A DNA stretch of 64,000 bases, from the NCBI GenBank assembly GCA_018894105.1, contig CM032127.1, positions 35,794,760 through 35,858,759 of the forward strand. Direction: 5' to 3'. Under the pieces are notes generated by a model that searched no databases, had not been told where the DNA came from, and worked only from the letters and a program-made list of their open reading frames with translations. Positions 1 through 13,700 of the stretch are shown here, piece after piece. Each line of letters opens with the position of its first letter. The stretch's first letter is position 1. Both the position numbers and the translations under genes were made by a program. This DNA is from Jacaranda mimosifolia (taxonomy: Eukaryota; Streptophyta; Magnoliopsida; Lamiales; Bignoniaceae).

Positions 1-836
1 CTCTAATTAAATTAAATTAAATTAAACACTTTAATTTAATTAATAATCCTTTGACTTAACTCTTAAGTTAAATTGCTTAACTCTTTAAGCTAGTCAAAAT
101 TAATTTGACGAATTGATAGTCATGTGGCATCAATTAATTAACTCTTAATTAATTGATCTTAATTTAACTCTTAAATTAAATTGATCAAGCCAAAAATGAC
201 TCCAATTTTCACCTCCTCCATAATTCGGTCGTCTCTTAGAAAATTCTCCTTCCTTCAATAGGCCAAGCTATTGGCTTTTGTGTGTGACCCATTAGGTTCT
301 ACCTTTCATTGGACATAGGCTCACAACCCCTTGTGACTTATGAAATATCAAATATTTACTTTCCTTTAAACTTCTATAAACTAAGCTAGTCAGTTCAATT
401 AATCTTATTAATTGAAGAGTACACAATCTCCATGGTTGATGTCCAACCTCAAGCCCATGGAGCCCGACTAATTGTCCGAAATATGCATCTATATCTCATA
501 TGGTATTGCTCATGGAATGGAGCAACATCCAACCCTTGGATTTAGCATCGTTAGTGCAAGTCTATCTAGGTCTTGGATGCCTTATCTCGTAAGATGCTAT
601 GGCTTGGAAGATTTAAGATCATGATCGTGTAAGACTTATTCCATGATCACCATCCAATGCATGATCAAGTCCCGTAGTCTAATGTGACCTAAGGGCTTCA
701 TCCAAATGCCAGTGAAGCAAATAATGAGCATAAGATGAAGATGTTCGTATAATAAATATAATTCAATCAAGATTGCCTTTACAAGAAAATAGTTTACATG
801 GCCATTCTAATTGGCTTACGGGGCACTATTCCAACA
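1..836 (-). mobile_element. Copia-family LTR, left-truncated by the window
   Basis: This is a minus-oriented LTR of the 2.2-kb copia family. Its outer terminus reads TGTTGGAATAGTGCCCC on the minus strand and ends at 836. The inverted-repeat block of the family lies at about 1-190. Compared with the full LTR at 56,373-58,584, about 500 bp are missing around 490: the segment holding the 'gagaactattatagctc' and 'cacaccaccttg' regions is absent. It abuts the Copia-1 leader at 837, so it is an insertion into that leader. Whether it is a solo LTR or the end of a full element cannot be told, because its other end lies outside the window. Confidence 0.85.
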
Positions 837-1223
837 TCGTGGAATGACATAGTGGAGTTTATAATTAAAGATTGGTTGGTAATTCGACTTATCACCCAGT
901 AGTGTAGATGTCGCGCGAGTCGTGGGTTTACATAAAAACTGAGGCAAAATGCATCAAAGATTGCATAGAGATGCAATTAGCAGAAGTTCTTTACCTTAAG
1001 ATTGTTTGTGGATATTGTGATCGTGGGTCTACAAATGATGCATTTTGGACCTTGATTCTCACTAGAAAATGAGATTTCCCAAATTCCTTTAGGGAGTGAG
1101 GACTTTGATAAAATAGTAGGAGAAAAATAAGCTTGAAAGTCCATGATCATATTTTTTACATCAAAATTCAATCAAATGTTTATATTATCTTCTTTGCTCA
1201 TGTAGATTTGAGAAAACTCGAGA
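837..1223 (+). other. Copia-1 5' leader fragment
   Basis: This untranslated stretch precedes the Copia-1 gag start. It matches the reverse complement of the Copia-2 leader near 16,290-16,640, including the motif 'gcgagtcgtgggtttacat' and the run leading to the gag ATG. Its upstream part and the Copia-1 5' LTR are missing, because the minus LTR ending at 836 interrupts it. The short ORFs here on the minus strand have no support as genes. Confidence 0.75.
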
Positions 1224-1936
1224 ATGGCTATAAATCTACTAAGCATTATATTGGAAACTAGTAAACTAACCTGGCCGAACTACCACGATTCACTAAACCT
1301 CAAAATCATAATTGATTTCGAGAAATGGATACATGTCATATATCAAGGTGCTCCTAATCCCATAGGGATTAATGCAGGTCAAGAGACACATGAATTGTTC
1401 ATGAAAAAAGGTTGAGGATTACCCCTATCCCATAGTCTCATGATGGCATCTATCAACTTCAAAAGTCTCATGAATACATGAAACATACCTCAGTCTATTG
1501 CTTACAAAAGTTGTATAGCAAACAAGGTATGAGAGATTCATGTTGTCAAAGGAGATTTTTCAAGCTAGGATGATTAAGAGGTCATGTGTCCTCAACTACG
1601 TGATGGACAATGATCACTATGGGGATTTGGCCCTTACATCCTTGCCGAGTTTATTTGACGAAAGTGTTGGCCTAGGAAAAAACAACCATGACAAGGGCAA
1701 GCCTCTAATGATTGCTTGCTCCTCCTATTCTAAAGGCCCTAAAGGCAAGCAGAAATGAGGCAAGAAAAAAAAAGGTTATTTTTCAAGAGGAAACAAACAT
1801 TTAAGGCATCCGGTGGAGTCAAGAAGATTACAGAGGATAAAAAAGATGCCACTTGTTTCTGTTGTAGTGTAGTGGGCCATTGGAAGAGAAATTGCTAGAA
1901 ATATCTTGCAACCCTTGGGAAAGGTATGTACTTTCT
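1224..1936 (+). pseudogene. Copia-1 gag, 5' part (degenerate)
   Basis: Retrotransposon capsid/nucleocapsid gene. The start ATG at 1,224 opens MAINLLSIILETSKLTWPNY, which parallels MAKNPLASTLETNQLTGPNF in Copia-2. Stops and frameshifts follow. A basic segment around 1,680-1,760 (SKGPKGKQK) precedes a complete CCHC zinc knuckle at about 1,850-1,895 (CFCCSVVGHWKRNC, with C-X2-C-X4-H-X4-C spacing), followed at once by a stop. Reading then breaks at 1,936, where CACTA-1 begins after a sequence equivalent to KGMYF. The gag continues at 41,371. It is non-functional. The identification is firm because the same order of motifs occurs in Copia-2 and Copia-4. Confidence 0.88.
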
Positions 1937-2650
1937 CACTACAAGAAAAAATGGTTTTAGCAACCAAATTCTCAGTGGCCATAACAAAATGGTAGCTAAA
2001 AATATAATTTTAGCATCCAAAAGTAATTTGGTTGCCAAAATCAAGTTACATAAATACTTTTGCGACCAACCAATATTTGGTAGCTATTAATGGTCGTTAT
2101 AATTGGACAAACCTTAGCCAATGATATAGTGACCAAAGTTGGGGATTTTAGCGAGAATTTTTATAATTGCTATATATGAATATTAATTGCAATCAATTTA
2201 AAAACAAAACATTGAATTGTCACTATCTTTTAAATTGATGATTAACAACCAATTATTGTGGTTGCTAAGAATATATATCTTTATTGAGCTCTTTAAACTT
2301 ATAGCAGCCAACATTTTATAGTCACTAAGAAAAATATTTACAGCAAGCAATTTTACATGGTTGCTAAAAAATTAATCAAAGCAATTCAATGGACTTTTTT
2401 TCTAACCAGTTCTTGAAAAAATATTTTGAAAAAATCCTTTAAATTGAGTTTAAGAGCTAAATTGATTTTGAGGTAAATTTTATTTAAATATTCATTTAAA
2501 AATGCAAAAAGATAATTTATTAATTGTTCAAATAATACTTTACTTTAAATTGCTAGTGAAAGGACAACTCCTAAATGAAAATCTTGGGATGAAGAATCTC
2601 AAGAAATTGAAACAAAAAGTATACATTCTTGAAAAATGAAATCGTATAAA
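1937..2650. repeat. CACTA-1 left terminal inverted repeat and subterminal region
   Basis: The terminal inverted repeat is followed by about 600 bp dense in short motifs of the type TTGGTTGCTA / TAGCAACCA in both orientations (for example near 1,967, 2,023, 2,258 and 2,359). In En/Spm such subterminal repeats bind the element's own DNA-binding protein. That role is inferred here from position and repetition. No gene is seen. Confidence 0.75.
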
Positions 2651-5600
2651 AATGGCTACTTGTTGGGACATCCCCCCAATTTAATGTAAATCCAAGCCAG
2701 GCAAATAATCATGGAGTAATACTAATTGTCTTTTCATTTTTTCAAGTCAAAGATCATACACAAGAAATCCTCTAGTTTAGCACGTAGGACCCGTCTTCTT
2801 GCTGGATTTTCTTCTTAATTCAAATGCAAAAAGATCAATCCTATAATGAAGTCGAGGTTTTGATTGTATTGAATCCAGGTCATCATCACTAGCTATGTTA
2901 AAAATAAAACTACCACATTAAATTTGACGACATTTTAGTTGTTCTAAACAAGTGAATAACTTACATTTAGTTAAATTCTTCAAGACCGAAATGCTAGAGT
3001 ATATTGGTCCTTTAAAACCAATAGCTTGTAACTTAATTGGTAATCCACATAAATTAGGCAAAATACAAAGATTTTACATTATTAAAACAACCTTTGGTGG
3101 TTTGTCCAAATTTGGAAAGTTGGTATTTTGACATTATGCCATTATGTTTGCAATATCTAAAAACTTACAGAAGGTATGCAATTTGGCCTGAATAATTATA
3201 CCAAATGAGCTACCATCGACATAGAATTTGTAGGCTCACAATACATTCAAGATAAAACAAAGAGGATTATATATTATACTGTCATAATTGTATTTTCATG
3301 GGATAATAGATACACTTGATTGAGTTGCTGCCCAATCTTATTTCATTTGTCCAATAAGCCTACTACAGTGCTCTTGGAGACAATGAGATATTAGCTCAAA
3401 TAATTGAATTACCTGTGTATAGGGAAATTGAGCAAGAAATAGATGACTTCCCTTACAACCAAAAAACTAAAATTTTCCAAAAAGAAAGAGAGAAATTGAA
3501 ACAACATTAAATAAATCTCCAAGTTTTGAAATCACAAATTTGAGGAGTCAAATTGGGCCACGAACGTGTTTTCAAGTAGTACATAGTGCATACTTAAAAT
3601 ATTTAAATATCAAATCTCCCCTAAAGAATATGAAATTAAAATAACTGAACTATCTTGTAGGAGGGAAGACTTCCCGCCACTTCAAAATTGCCAATATTTG
3701 AGTCCCTTGCTTCAACGAAATTAAGCCATATTGCCATAAAAGAGACTATTTCAAGTCCTCAATCCAGCAAGAAATTAGTGAAATTGCAGACCCATTTCAA
3801 GTCAAAGAGGAGCATGGACTGAATCCTTAACACAGCAAAAATTTCATCCAACAAAACAGGTGAGCCCATGTTCAATTTTCACTACAAACAGAATTAATTA
3901 ATAAGCAGCAAGTTCCAGTCGCCTAGGTTTTGAATCTTTGTTGTGGAAAAATAAATTAAGTGAAATTCAAGAGCAATTAGCAGCTCTCTTCTAGTAATAT
4001 TTTGGAATCCTCACCTCAACAAAGAAAGGGGAATTTCTGGCACCATAAGATGCATGTTTGAGACCCTGATTCTACAAAATGAAACTTTGATTGATCTCTC
4101 TCCAACAAGTGCAGCAGTAACCTAGCTTTTCGTAGGGATCAATTCCCAATTCAAGCAATTTGCAACAAAAAATCAATATAATCCAGCAACCATTTGATCA
4201 CAACAAAAGACCAATCACCTTGAAGTGGAATTAAGCATCCAAAATGCACAACCAGTCTAATAGATTTCCAAGCCTTGTATAACAATATGTGACCCTCAAA
4301 ACCAAACTTCCAAACAGTAGATCAACATCAAAATAAAACCACCTACTACTATTTAAAACCAAAACTTAAAGCAACATTAGGAGCAAAGTTCCAATGGACC
4401 AAAGTTCAATCAACATCATTAAAAATTTGAAGTAGCCAAACTAACCCACACAGCAGTAAATTCCAGGATTCAAACAATCAAGATGCGAACTCCTAATTGT
4501 CATATTAGCAAAAATCAAGCACCATGACAGAACCATTGTGGCAAATAGGATCCAAATCCATGGAGACAGGGAAGAAACAGATTCAAGTGCCAAAATTTAG
4601 AGGTAGCAACACCCAAACAGATTATTATGAATACTCATCCATCCAGCAAAACAAACAAAAGTAAGTTCAAATCTCCCTTCCAACAAAAGCTGCTAATTTT
4701 GGTAGCCAAGTGACTTTTCAAATTAGTAGTTAGATTCTAAAATTGACACCACCAAATGAGCAGACACATCTTATCTGAGGTGACTGTAGCAAAAATCAAA
4801 TCTTGGAGCATCTAAATAAGCCAACCAAAATAAGCACAACCCAAGCAATTGACTCAAAACCTGAAAAGACTGCTCAACAAAATTCTTAGCAAGATCAAAA
4901 TTGGATCCCTCTTGAAGACCAGAAATTCTCAACTATCAATATAATTCTAGCAAAATTGTTCAAAATGTAAACTCAAACCAGCAGGAATAATTGAAAGTTC
5001 AACTGCTGCAGAAAAGCCCTTTGGCCATTGATACAATCCAGCAAAGCTACGTTAATTTGGAGTCTAAAACTAAATATAACAAAGCCAAAAACACTAGGCA
5101 CCAAAACTTCAGAAAAACCAAATTTCTAAACAGATTAATTAACACACTTCAAGCACCAAAATAATCAAAGTCTCATAAATTCAAACTAAGAAAGGTTTCC
5201 CTTCTATCAAAATTAGCAGCAATAGAGACCAAAATTACAATAACTTTCATCCAAATGTTGTACTCAAAATATGTTAACCACAGAAAATTAAAACAAAAAA
5301 TTAACACCAACATACACATGCCTTTAGCATGCTCAACCCTATATTATGAAGTCAATGAATGGATCTGAACTTGAGCTCTAGCCGAACAATAGCAAGATTA
5401 GGTGCATGACTATGACTAACAAATTCCAACATGTAAAACAGTAATTGATGGTAGCATGCATTAAACCTATCCATTAGGAGACAGATAGCAAAACAAATCC
5501 AACAAAACTATGACCAGTAAAACTAATTAAGCACAGTTTAATTCAAGAGACTCATTCCACTAATTGAGTTAAGCAACAAAATTTAATAAGGCATATCTAA

Positions 5601-5939
5601 GACTGGCCATCCACAACATTAAACTAAACTAACACAACCAAATTTGAACTGATGCAGCACCACCTCATAAGATTGATATGAGTGAAGGAAAATATTAAAA
5701 TGTGATGCATAGAAGTAATAATAGCAAAAATTTTACTAGAAATAGTGTTTAGACTAAGAAGCAAACTAATGTTGAACAATTCTGAGACAGAAAAACAAAA
5801 ATCAAAATTTTCTATTCACAACACTGCATGTCATCAATCCAAATCAATAAAGCAAATTTTCTATCCATATCTCACGGTTGCATCTGTATCAAAAAGAAAA
5901 AAAGAAATTATATGAATAAGAGTAAGAAGTTAATTACAA

Positions 5940-5995
<56 letters not shown>

Positions 5996-6119
5996 CAATA
6001 AAATTATAGTTGGACTAATTATAATAATCATCTTTATCTGATATGTTAACAAATATATTAAGTGAAAAATAGCACAATTTGATGTGTTAACAATTAAGTC
6101 AAACTTAAATATAAAGATC
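2651..6119. other. CACTA-1 internal region without a recognisable gene
   Basis: This is AT-rich sequence with stops in all frames. I recognise no protein domain. Since it lies downstream of the minus-strand Ptta-like gene, it may hold that gene's 3' UTR or lost exons, but nothing in the sequence proves it. Confidence 0.5.
5941..5995. repeat. (TTA)n microsatellite
   Basis: An uninterrupted TTA/TAA trinucleotide run of 55 bp (about 18 units) near the 3' end of the Ptta-like gene. Read on the minus strand in one frame it gives an artificial poly-isoleucine tail. Confidence 0.97.
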
Positions 6120-8320
6120 CACTCACCAATCAAATGGATTGATAATTTCATAAAAGCTTTGCCTATCATCTTCTCAATGCATTTCACTACGGTTTCTACT
6201 ACAGTATTTTGAAGAGCCAACTCAGTCTTTGTGCTTTCCAACTCAACTTGTTTAGTTGTCAACTCTTCGTCTAATTATGTTCAATTAATAGATGCGTCAG
6301 AAGTATAAGTAAAATGAGTTGATTTTTTTGATTAAGACCTTTTGATTTTGCATAAGACGAATCTTCTCTAAGTAACAAAATGCAAATTTGTTCTGAACTC
6401 AAACGTGCATCACCATTTGGAAAAATTTGTTGTTCTTCTCGTAACTCCTTCATTCGAGTCTATTATGAAAATACGAGACATTCTAACCATTTCATATATC
6501 AAGATTTCCTTAATCTAGCCACATAAAGTAAAAGGTTGAAATAAAGTAAAAAAAAAAGGTAAAACTTCAACGCAACTTCTATAGTTAGCCTCAACCTCTT
6601 TATCTGCCCATCTATTTTTGGCATTGTAGAATTCCACATCATACATTTCAATGTCATCCATATTCTATTACATAGCAAATGAAAATGTGTTTGTATGAAT
6701 ACAATTAAATAAAAACTATATGGCTGACTAAGAAATAAAATAACTAACATTTTCATATTAATGTGCCGCATGAGATTTAGTTCCCAATTTATGTTTGTGC
6801 TTCAATTTTGCCATATTCTTCGACTGGGTCTGTGAAATTTTCAACAAATATTAACAAATAAAAAGTTATTAATGGATGACTTACTTCTTAAATCTATAAA
6901 ATGAAAGCGCATTTTACTATGATTATTAAAATCATATAAATCAATGATATTTACCTTAATTTTTTTCATCTCCCAACAGTCACACAACCATAGCCAATCA
7001 TCATGGCAATTGGCTAGTTTTTTTGTAGATACTTTGTCTAGCTAATGCTACACCACCTTCCTCTTTCAGTCTTAAATAATATATATGGGCATTTGAACAA
7101 AAAGTAGAGTATTGTTTAGCGAATGACTTCCAAATGCAGTGAACAACATGAGGCTCATCCACTTCATAACTGAGCTTATTCTTTGACATTTGAAATATTT
7201 AAAACACTCTTGTTATATATTGTTTGTATTATGAAAATTATTAACAAAAAAGAAAAAGCCAAAGCAAATAAAAATTAACAAAACTACTTACAACCAACTT
7301 TCTAAAGAGATCTTCTATTTTCTCATTAGGAATCTTAGCCCAACTATCAACTTGCATTGGAGCTTCAAGCATAATCAAGACCCCTATCTGAGTTACATGT
7401 TTTGAACTATGCTTCCCAATAGGTTTGTTAATCCCCTTTGGAATAATAATTTTTTATTTCTCTCCACATTTTTTAGCCCTCCAGTACGACCGCAACGTCA
7501 CTTTTCATTCATAAATCCTTTGTTAACTAGAACATGTGAGAAATTTAATCAATAATTGCTTGTAATAATATGCATGAAAAAATTAATAAATAATTATTAG
7601 TTAAACATTACCATTGGCATCATCAGATGTTTTATCAGTCGTCTCTTTAGCTAACTCTATAAAAATTATTTTTTTAAGTATATAATAATAAGTCAAATAA
7701 AGAAAAGTAGCTTTAAATTAATAATACCTCTAACTTTTAGTTGTAATATGTGCATCTAATATGTTAGCTGTGTGTTGAACTTGAGGCTCTTCTCTTGGCA
7801 TTCTTTGAGGTCTTCGCTAAGCATTCAAGCTGTAAATAGATAAAGAAATCTTTTTAATTAAATTTCAATAGTGTGTAAATTTTGAAATATTAACAAAGTA
7901 AAACATAGATTACCTGCATCTGTAGTATTGTCGTTCATTATTTTTTGTCTAGCTAAGGAGCTTGAAATGCTTGTGTTGCTAAAAGTTTTTGTTTCAGGAA
8001 CAATATCCCTCTTTTTTCTACTTGAAACTATAGTATTCAATGTACAATTCATTAATTTAAATTGGTATATATACAATTAGAGCCAAAAAAAAAATGAAAA
8101 TACAAGTATTATTACCCAAGATATGAGGTAAAGAATACTCTGGTGGTTTATCAACAAGGTCATTTGTTGCAGCCCATGCATTAGACAACTTCATTTTATG
8201 CTTGAAATGACTCGTGTTATTGGCAGCACTTATTACTCTAGACAACTCCAACTTATGCTTAACACTGATACTCATTTCGAACTTATTATCTAAATAGAAC
8301 CACATGTTCAAAGTCATAAG
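6120..8320 (-). pseudogene. Ptta/En-Spm-like transposon protein gene of CACTA-1 (degenerate, multi-exon)
   Basis: Exon-like blocks on the minus strand follow the order of the plant Ptta/En/Spm (transposase_24-like) family, whose members are the second, probably DNA-binding, product of CACTA elements. From high to low coordinates: a polar segment at about 7,900-8,040 (SSRKKRDIVPETKT); VDSWAKIPNEKIEDLFRK at about 7,290-7,350; a block at 7,001-7,189 running into DDWLWLCDCWEMKKI at about 6,960-7,005; SKNMAKLKHKHKLGTKSHA at about 6,775-6,835, matching the family's 'NK-NR-----H--G-KS' stretch; VEFYNAKNRWADKEVEANY near 6,580-6,650; LREEQQIFPNGDARLSSE near 6,390-6,450; and a C-terminal coiled-coil-like helix near 6,150-6,250. 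Frames shift between blocks. Some shifts are introns and some may be decay. It points away from TNP2. Confidence 0.7.
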
Positions 8321-8539
8321 AATTTGTTAAATTTTGGATGAAAAATCAAACATGATATGGAAACAAAGCAATAAAATTATATTTGAGCATTAGAACCCAT
8401 TGTCCATGAATGTGAAATCAAACAAGTAGATATAGGGAACTTTAAAAAACTAGAAAAACGTATAAACTTAATTTTGTAGGTTGAAATTAGCATAACAAGG
8501 CTGAATTGATTCATCTCATGAGTTTACCTCAAAATACTA

Positions 8540-8780
8540 TGTTATAAGATTGGTATCACCTCATGACATAGGTGCGAATTCAACCTTTGTACAAAGACAT
8601 AGGTTGAATTTATGCCTCTGTTATGAGGTGAATTCAGCCTCATAGCTGAAGTTGATAGTATAACAACTTCTATTATGAGGCTGAATCACAAATTCATCAT
8701 TGGTTTTCATAATAGACAGCAAGGGGCCGAATTTGCACCTCTATTATGAGGTAACTTCAGCCTCAAAATATGTTTATATG
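8540..8780. repeat. Short repeats around 'TTATGAGGTGAATTCAGCCTC'-like motifs
   Basis: Motifs such as 'ctcatgacatagg', 'cctctgttatgaggtgaa', 'ttctattatgaggctgaa' and 'cctctattatgaggtaact' recur at irregular spacing, several with inverted partners (cctc...gagg). This could be a decayed minisatellite or a small inverted-repeat element. No ends or target duplication could be fixed. Confidence 0.5.
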
Positions 8781-10053
8781 CTTTTAGCCCATAAGAGGCA
8801 TCGGTTTTTCACAAATTTTAGAATTAGTTGTGAGGAAATGTTATATATATATAACTCTATGATACGATACTTGACAACAATAGCTACTAATGGAGCATCA
8901 AAACATGTATAATTAGTTTATGAACAAAAACTGGAGATTCACAACTACAATTACATCTCAAAGTCAATCAGAATGATATTTGGAGAATAGGCCCATTGAA
9001 AACTTGAATTCATATATTGCTACACAAATCACAAAAACTAAATTATAGAATTTCTAATTTTCTATTGATTTCTAATAAATTGAATGGTATTTTACATAGT
9101 ACCTATCTACCTTGGTATGCCTATATAATGCGCTTTGTCAAATCTACACAAAAAATTAATTTCAGTGTAAAGATTTAGAAACTACTTGAGTTAGAAAGAA
9201 AGATTGAGTGAGCAAGAATTCGAAAGGAAGATTGAGTGAGCTAGAAGGCGAGGAGAGTTGGAGAGAAATTTATACCTTAAGAATGATATTGGGAAAAGAG
9301 AACCACAATGGAGAAAAAAATAGCGATCAGAATTTGTGGCCAAAACTACTCCTACACAACCATGATTTCTTCAGTTTCCTGTACAGCATAAATTTATCGC
9401 CAAGAGTGTTTAATTTTGGCAGAGAGAAAATAACTTACCACTAGAAAATGATTTTTACTTTTGAGAAGGTTTCTTTTATTTCTATGCCTATTATAGAAAA
9501 CTATTAAAATTTTATAATATATGTTAAATAAATAAAATATAAAATTATTTTTTATATGTCACTATAATTTTTTAAATATCTTTAATATATTTATCTACAT
9601 TTTTAGGATGGGTAAAAGGGAAAAAAACCTAAGATAGAAAGAAATAGAAAAGATCAGTAATAGAAGAGAAAAAATATATATATATATATATATTTGAGAC
9701 GAGAAAAAAAAACTATTGTTAGTAATCATAAGGATTAAAAAATAATGAGGGCATTTTAAAAAGACCACTTGAATATATATCAAAAGGAGATAACTATTTT
9801 ATACAAAATAAATGATATTTTAAGTTTAACAAAGTAACTAATTGGAGGAAATTATTTTTCCAGATTATTAGATATATATATTTCTAGATTTAGAATATAT
9901 ATACACTAGAAAGAAGAACATCACGCTATGGCTATTTATCAGATGAATAAGTTTATTATTATTATTATAGGTATTTGTTGGACTTTAGATATGCAAATAA
10001 AAATATAATATGATAACTTTTTACATAGAATTTGTTTTGGAATGTGCCATCGT
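8781..10053. other. CACTA-1 internal non-coding stretch
   Basis: AT-rich sequence with no domain recognised. It includes a short (TA)n run at about 9,676-9,692 and an AAT/ATT run near 9,955-9,968. Being upstream of the minus-strand Ptta-like gene, it may include that gene's promoter, but no clear site is visible. Confidence 0.5.
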
Positions 10054-10722
10054 TAGTGATTAAAAAATGGGATCGGACCGGCCGGTTCGATTGGTTCAAC
10101 TGGGAATCGGTAAACGTTTCGGTCTGGTTTGATGATTAAAATCATTTAGCCAAAAAATCAATTCAAACCGGTGCAAATTGGTAAAAAATCGATTGAGTTG
10201 ATGAACTGGTTAACAATTTTTTTAAATAAAAAAAAAATTAAGGAGGCCAAATTTCTCCATTCTTTTTTTTCTTTAGAGTACTTCTTTTCTTCTTCCATTT
10301 TTTCATTCAAATTCTCCTAAAACATCAAATTCAAGAACTAAGCTTCAAAATAATTGAAAATTTGTGTATCGTGACTTCATTGCCTATTATAATATCAATC
10401 TTAATTTATGTTTTGAAATTTTTTATGTTATTTGAATTGATATTTGTTGTTCTTGTAAATTGTAATAGATTCTATAAGGATATTTTTTTGAAAGACTTAC
10501 TTTATGATATGATATTTTAAATTAATGTATGGATATTGTTGTGGAATAGAGTTTGTAGAAAGTTTAATAAATACTAGGCAATTTTTGCTTTTCCCCTTAT
10601 ATATATTTGTTTGCATTTTTTTATATTTTTTATATATTTATATAATATTAAATATAATTATGATGTCACACCTGTTGAACCAATTGAACCAGTAACCAAT
10701 AAGACTACCTGTTTAATCACTA
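10054..10722. mobile_element. Short inverted-repeat element (MITE-like), superfamily not assigned
   Basis: The left end (TAGTGATTAAAAAATGGG, then GGTTCGATTGGTTCAAC) and the right end, read on the minus strand (TAGTGATTAAACAGG, then GGTTCAATTGGTTCAAC), form terminal inverted repeats of about 50-55 bp around a 669-bp AT-rich body without coding potential. I could not find a matching target duplication at either edge, so the exact ends and the superfamily remain open. Confidence 0.55.
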
Positions 10723-13700
10723 GTCTGGTATCTCAAACATTGACCATCATGTCTAGTTATTTCACAAGAAAATTATAAAATTCATCTTAGTAACTTTTTG
10801 TGAGATAAAAAAAATTAAAGAATAAGATACACATAAAATTGTTATTAAAAAAAAATATGCAGTTGTAATTCGACAAGCAATTGAATTTAATTAAGTATTA
10901 ATGACTTATCGGTGGGATAATGTCAGATAAATAAGTATTTCTACATTTCAAACCACAATTAGCGGTTTTTCTAGAGAAATCCTAGGATGTCGAGAGTATC
11001 TGAATAGGATGCAATCAAAGGATGTGGCTTATGAGTAGTACAATTTCAGTAGTTCAAAAAATTATGTAATTTTCTCCACTTGGTGAGCATAATTAGTAGT
11101 TGCTCCTTAAGTTTGTTAGGTTATGACACATAATTGCTTAGACATCATTGAATAAAAAAATTAGTAAATTTGATAAAGTGAACATAAAGTTTCTCCCTAG
11201 GTCTGTTCAAGCCGGACCTCCAATAAATGCATTGGATAGTGAGAAACTAAATTCAACTGACCGAGTTGAAATTTGAATAGACTCAAGAGGAGCCACAATT
11301 TTGTCTACTGAATTACTACACATTAGGAAGCATTCAGAAGTTAATTGGCACATTTAAAGTAAGGCTAGTTCCCTACCATTTGACAAATAATTTATTTAAA
11401 GAATATATCAACTAAACACCATTCAACCGGTGTAGCTTTATTAGCACTAAAATATCTAAAATGTTAAGGCATGAATATCATTGCTTATTGAGAACTCTAT
11501 GTCATGATTTAGAATTTTTGATGAAGAACAAAAAGCTTTAAATCATAAGCAATTGAGTGCTACCATATTGAGATTATGAGAAAACTCTAACCTAAATAAA
11601 CTCAATATTGATAGTTATCTCTAATAAAGACAAAGATATCTAGTAAGGGAGTGACAGTTGACACCTCAGGTTTTTTGGAAATTATTTTTTAAATAATTAA
11701 ACAAATAAACATAATATTTAAGTATGCATAAAATATGAAACATAATTAATATATAAATAAATTAGTGATGTGAAAGGTAGAGGCAGAAAATAAGGGGGCA
11801 AGTGTGGTTTTTAGGGTGAAGTGGAAGGGATTTTTGGGGGGATAAAATTTGAGTGTTTTGGGGGAAAATTTAGGGAATGTGCCTTCATTTTGAAACTTTT
11901 TAGGGTTGGAAAATATTTTTTATAAAACGTACGAGAACAAAGCCTCATTTTGCTTCTAACCATTTCAGTGGGTCCTAGCATAAACCAACTAAAAGACAAA
12001 TCAGAATACAACTAAAGTAGCACGAAGTAGCATCCCATAAAGCAACATCACACCAAAGCAACACCATTTCATGCAAGAAAAACCAAAAAAGAAAATTTGA
12101 AAATAGCTCGTAGGCCATAGTAGTGAAGCCCACGCATATAGATGCTTATATTATAGTAGTAAGTAGTAATATATAGCAACAATATTTATCAGAGACATTT
12201 TTAATTTTTAAAATTGAATAAAATAAACAAGAAATAAATAATTAAGTTTTGTAAAATATTTTACTACAAATAAATGTTTTCTGCATTTGGTCAATTTACA
12301 AATAGTGAAGTACTCTTCCCAAAATGCCTCCATTATTAATTGCTAATATATACTATATATAAATCATCTAGGCTTATTAGTGGTATGTTTTCAAGCACTC
12401 TTCCCAAAATGCCTCCACTATTAATTGTCAATTCTCATAACTATTAAAGTAGCTTTTTATCTTTTGTTTTATATAAATCATCAAGGCTTATTACTTTATT
12501 TTTTTTCGATTTGACACAGACTAGCTGTGGGAGAAAAGATATAGTTCGACAAATTTACAATAATCCACAATGTCGTATTGCACGAGCATCGAGGCTTCTT
12601 TCTTCATCTATAAAATTCAGAGGATCTCGGCAGAGATCTGGCATGCTACATTATAGGAGTAAGGAAAATATCACTTGGTATTGAAATTTCACAGTAATGG
12701 CACCCAACCGAAAAAACACTTGTTCTTCCTCATCATTCACCAAAACACTCAAAATCATCCCATTTGGTCGTTTTATCCTACAGTAACATTGAACACGATT
12801 TCGTTCAACTTTTCATCATCCAATATATCTTCAGAGTTCACGGAGTAGTTCAATTAAATTCTTTTTAGTACTTCTCGGTTTGCTTGGTTGTAAATAGATT
12901 GAGATTCCTACGCCCATTTTTATCTTGTAAGGTATGTTAATACTAATTTCATCCTTATATATATATAATTTTATATGTAAGTTAATTGCAGATTTGATTG
13001 GGTTCCATGGGTGTGACCCTAATTGCATAGATGTTAAAGATTGGGAGTTTCTATTTAGGCTTACTTGAGCATATAATTATGCTCTAATAATAATAAGGCC
13101 CCAGAGTTAAACCTTCCCTTCTTCCACCTCCTAACTCCCGAACAATCTTTTGGTGTGATGGAGTTTGGACTTCCATAGGAACGTATAAGTATGGTCATCA
13201 TGTATGTCTTCAAATATTCTAATAAACTTTAATTAGTTCATAGAATACACATAAGGCTTGGGAAATCTACTGAAAAATCAAACTTCATTCATATATTTGA
13301 GTAACCATATAATGGTACGCTTATAATTCAATGCCTGGTCATGATCGCTCATTATCAAGACTGGTACATATAATGGCACTTGCACTCCAAAGTCTTTGGA
13401 CCAATATATAGTCAACAACCAAAAGTTTTACTCTAGGTAATTTTCTTCATAATGGTCACAATTCTTATAGGTTATATGATTTGACATTCTCATTTGCCAT
13501 TATTGTACATGTTTCCTCACTTATTAGCTATAGCAATGTCCCATCTACCATTTTCCAGTTAATTTCTACAATATAGTTTTCTTATTTTATTTGATTGGAT
13601 GTTTCTCATTTATGTGATTTCTGTGTTGATTTTGATATAGGAAAATTAGTGTAGAGATCTACCTTGGGATGCTTAGCTTTAGCATGTTCCTTGCATTTCA

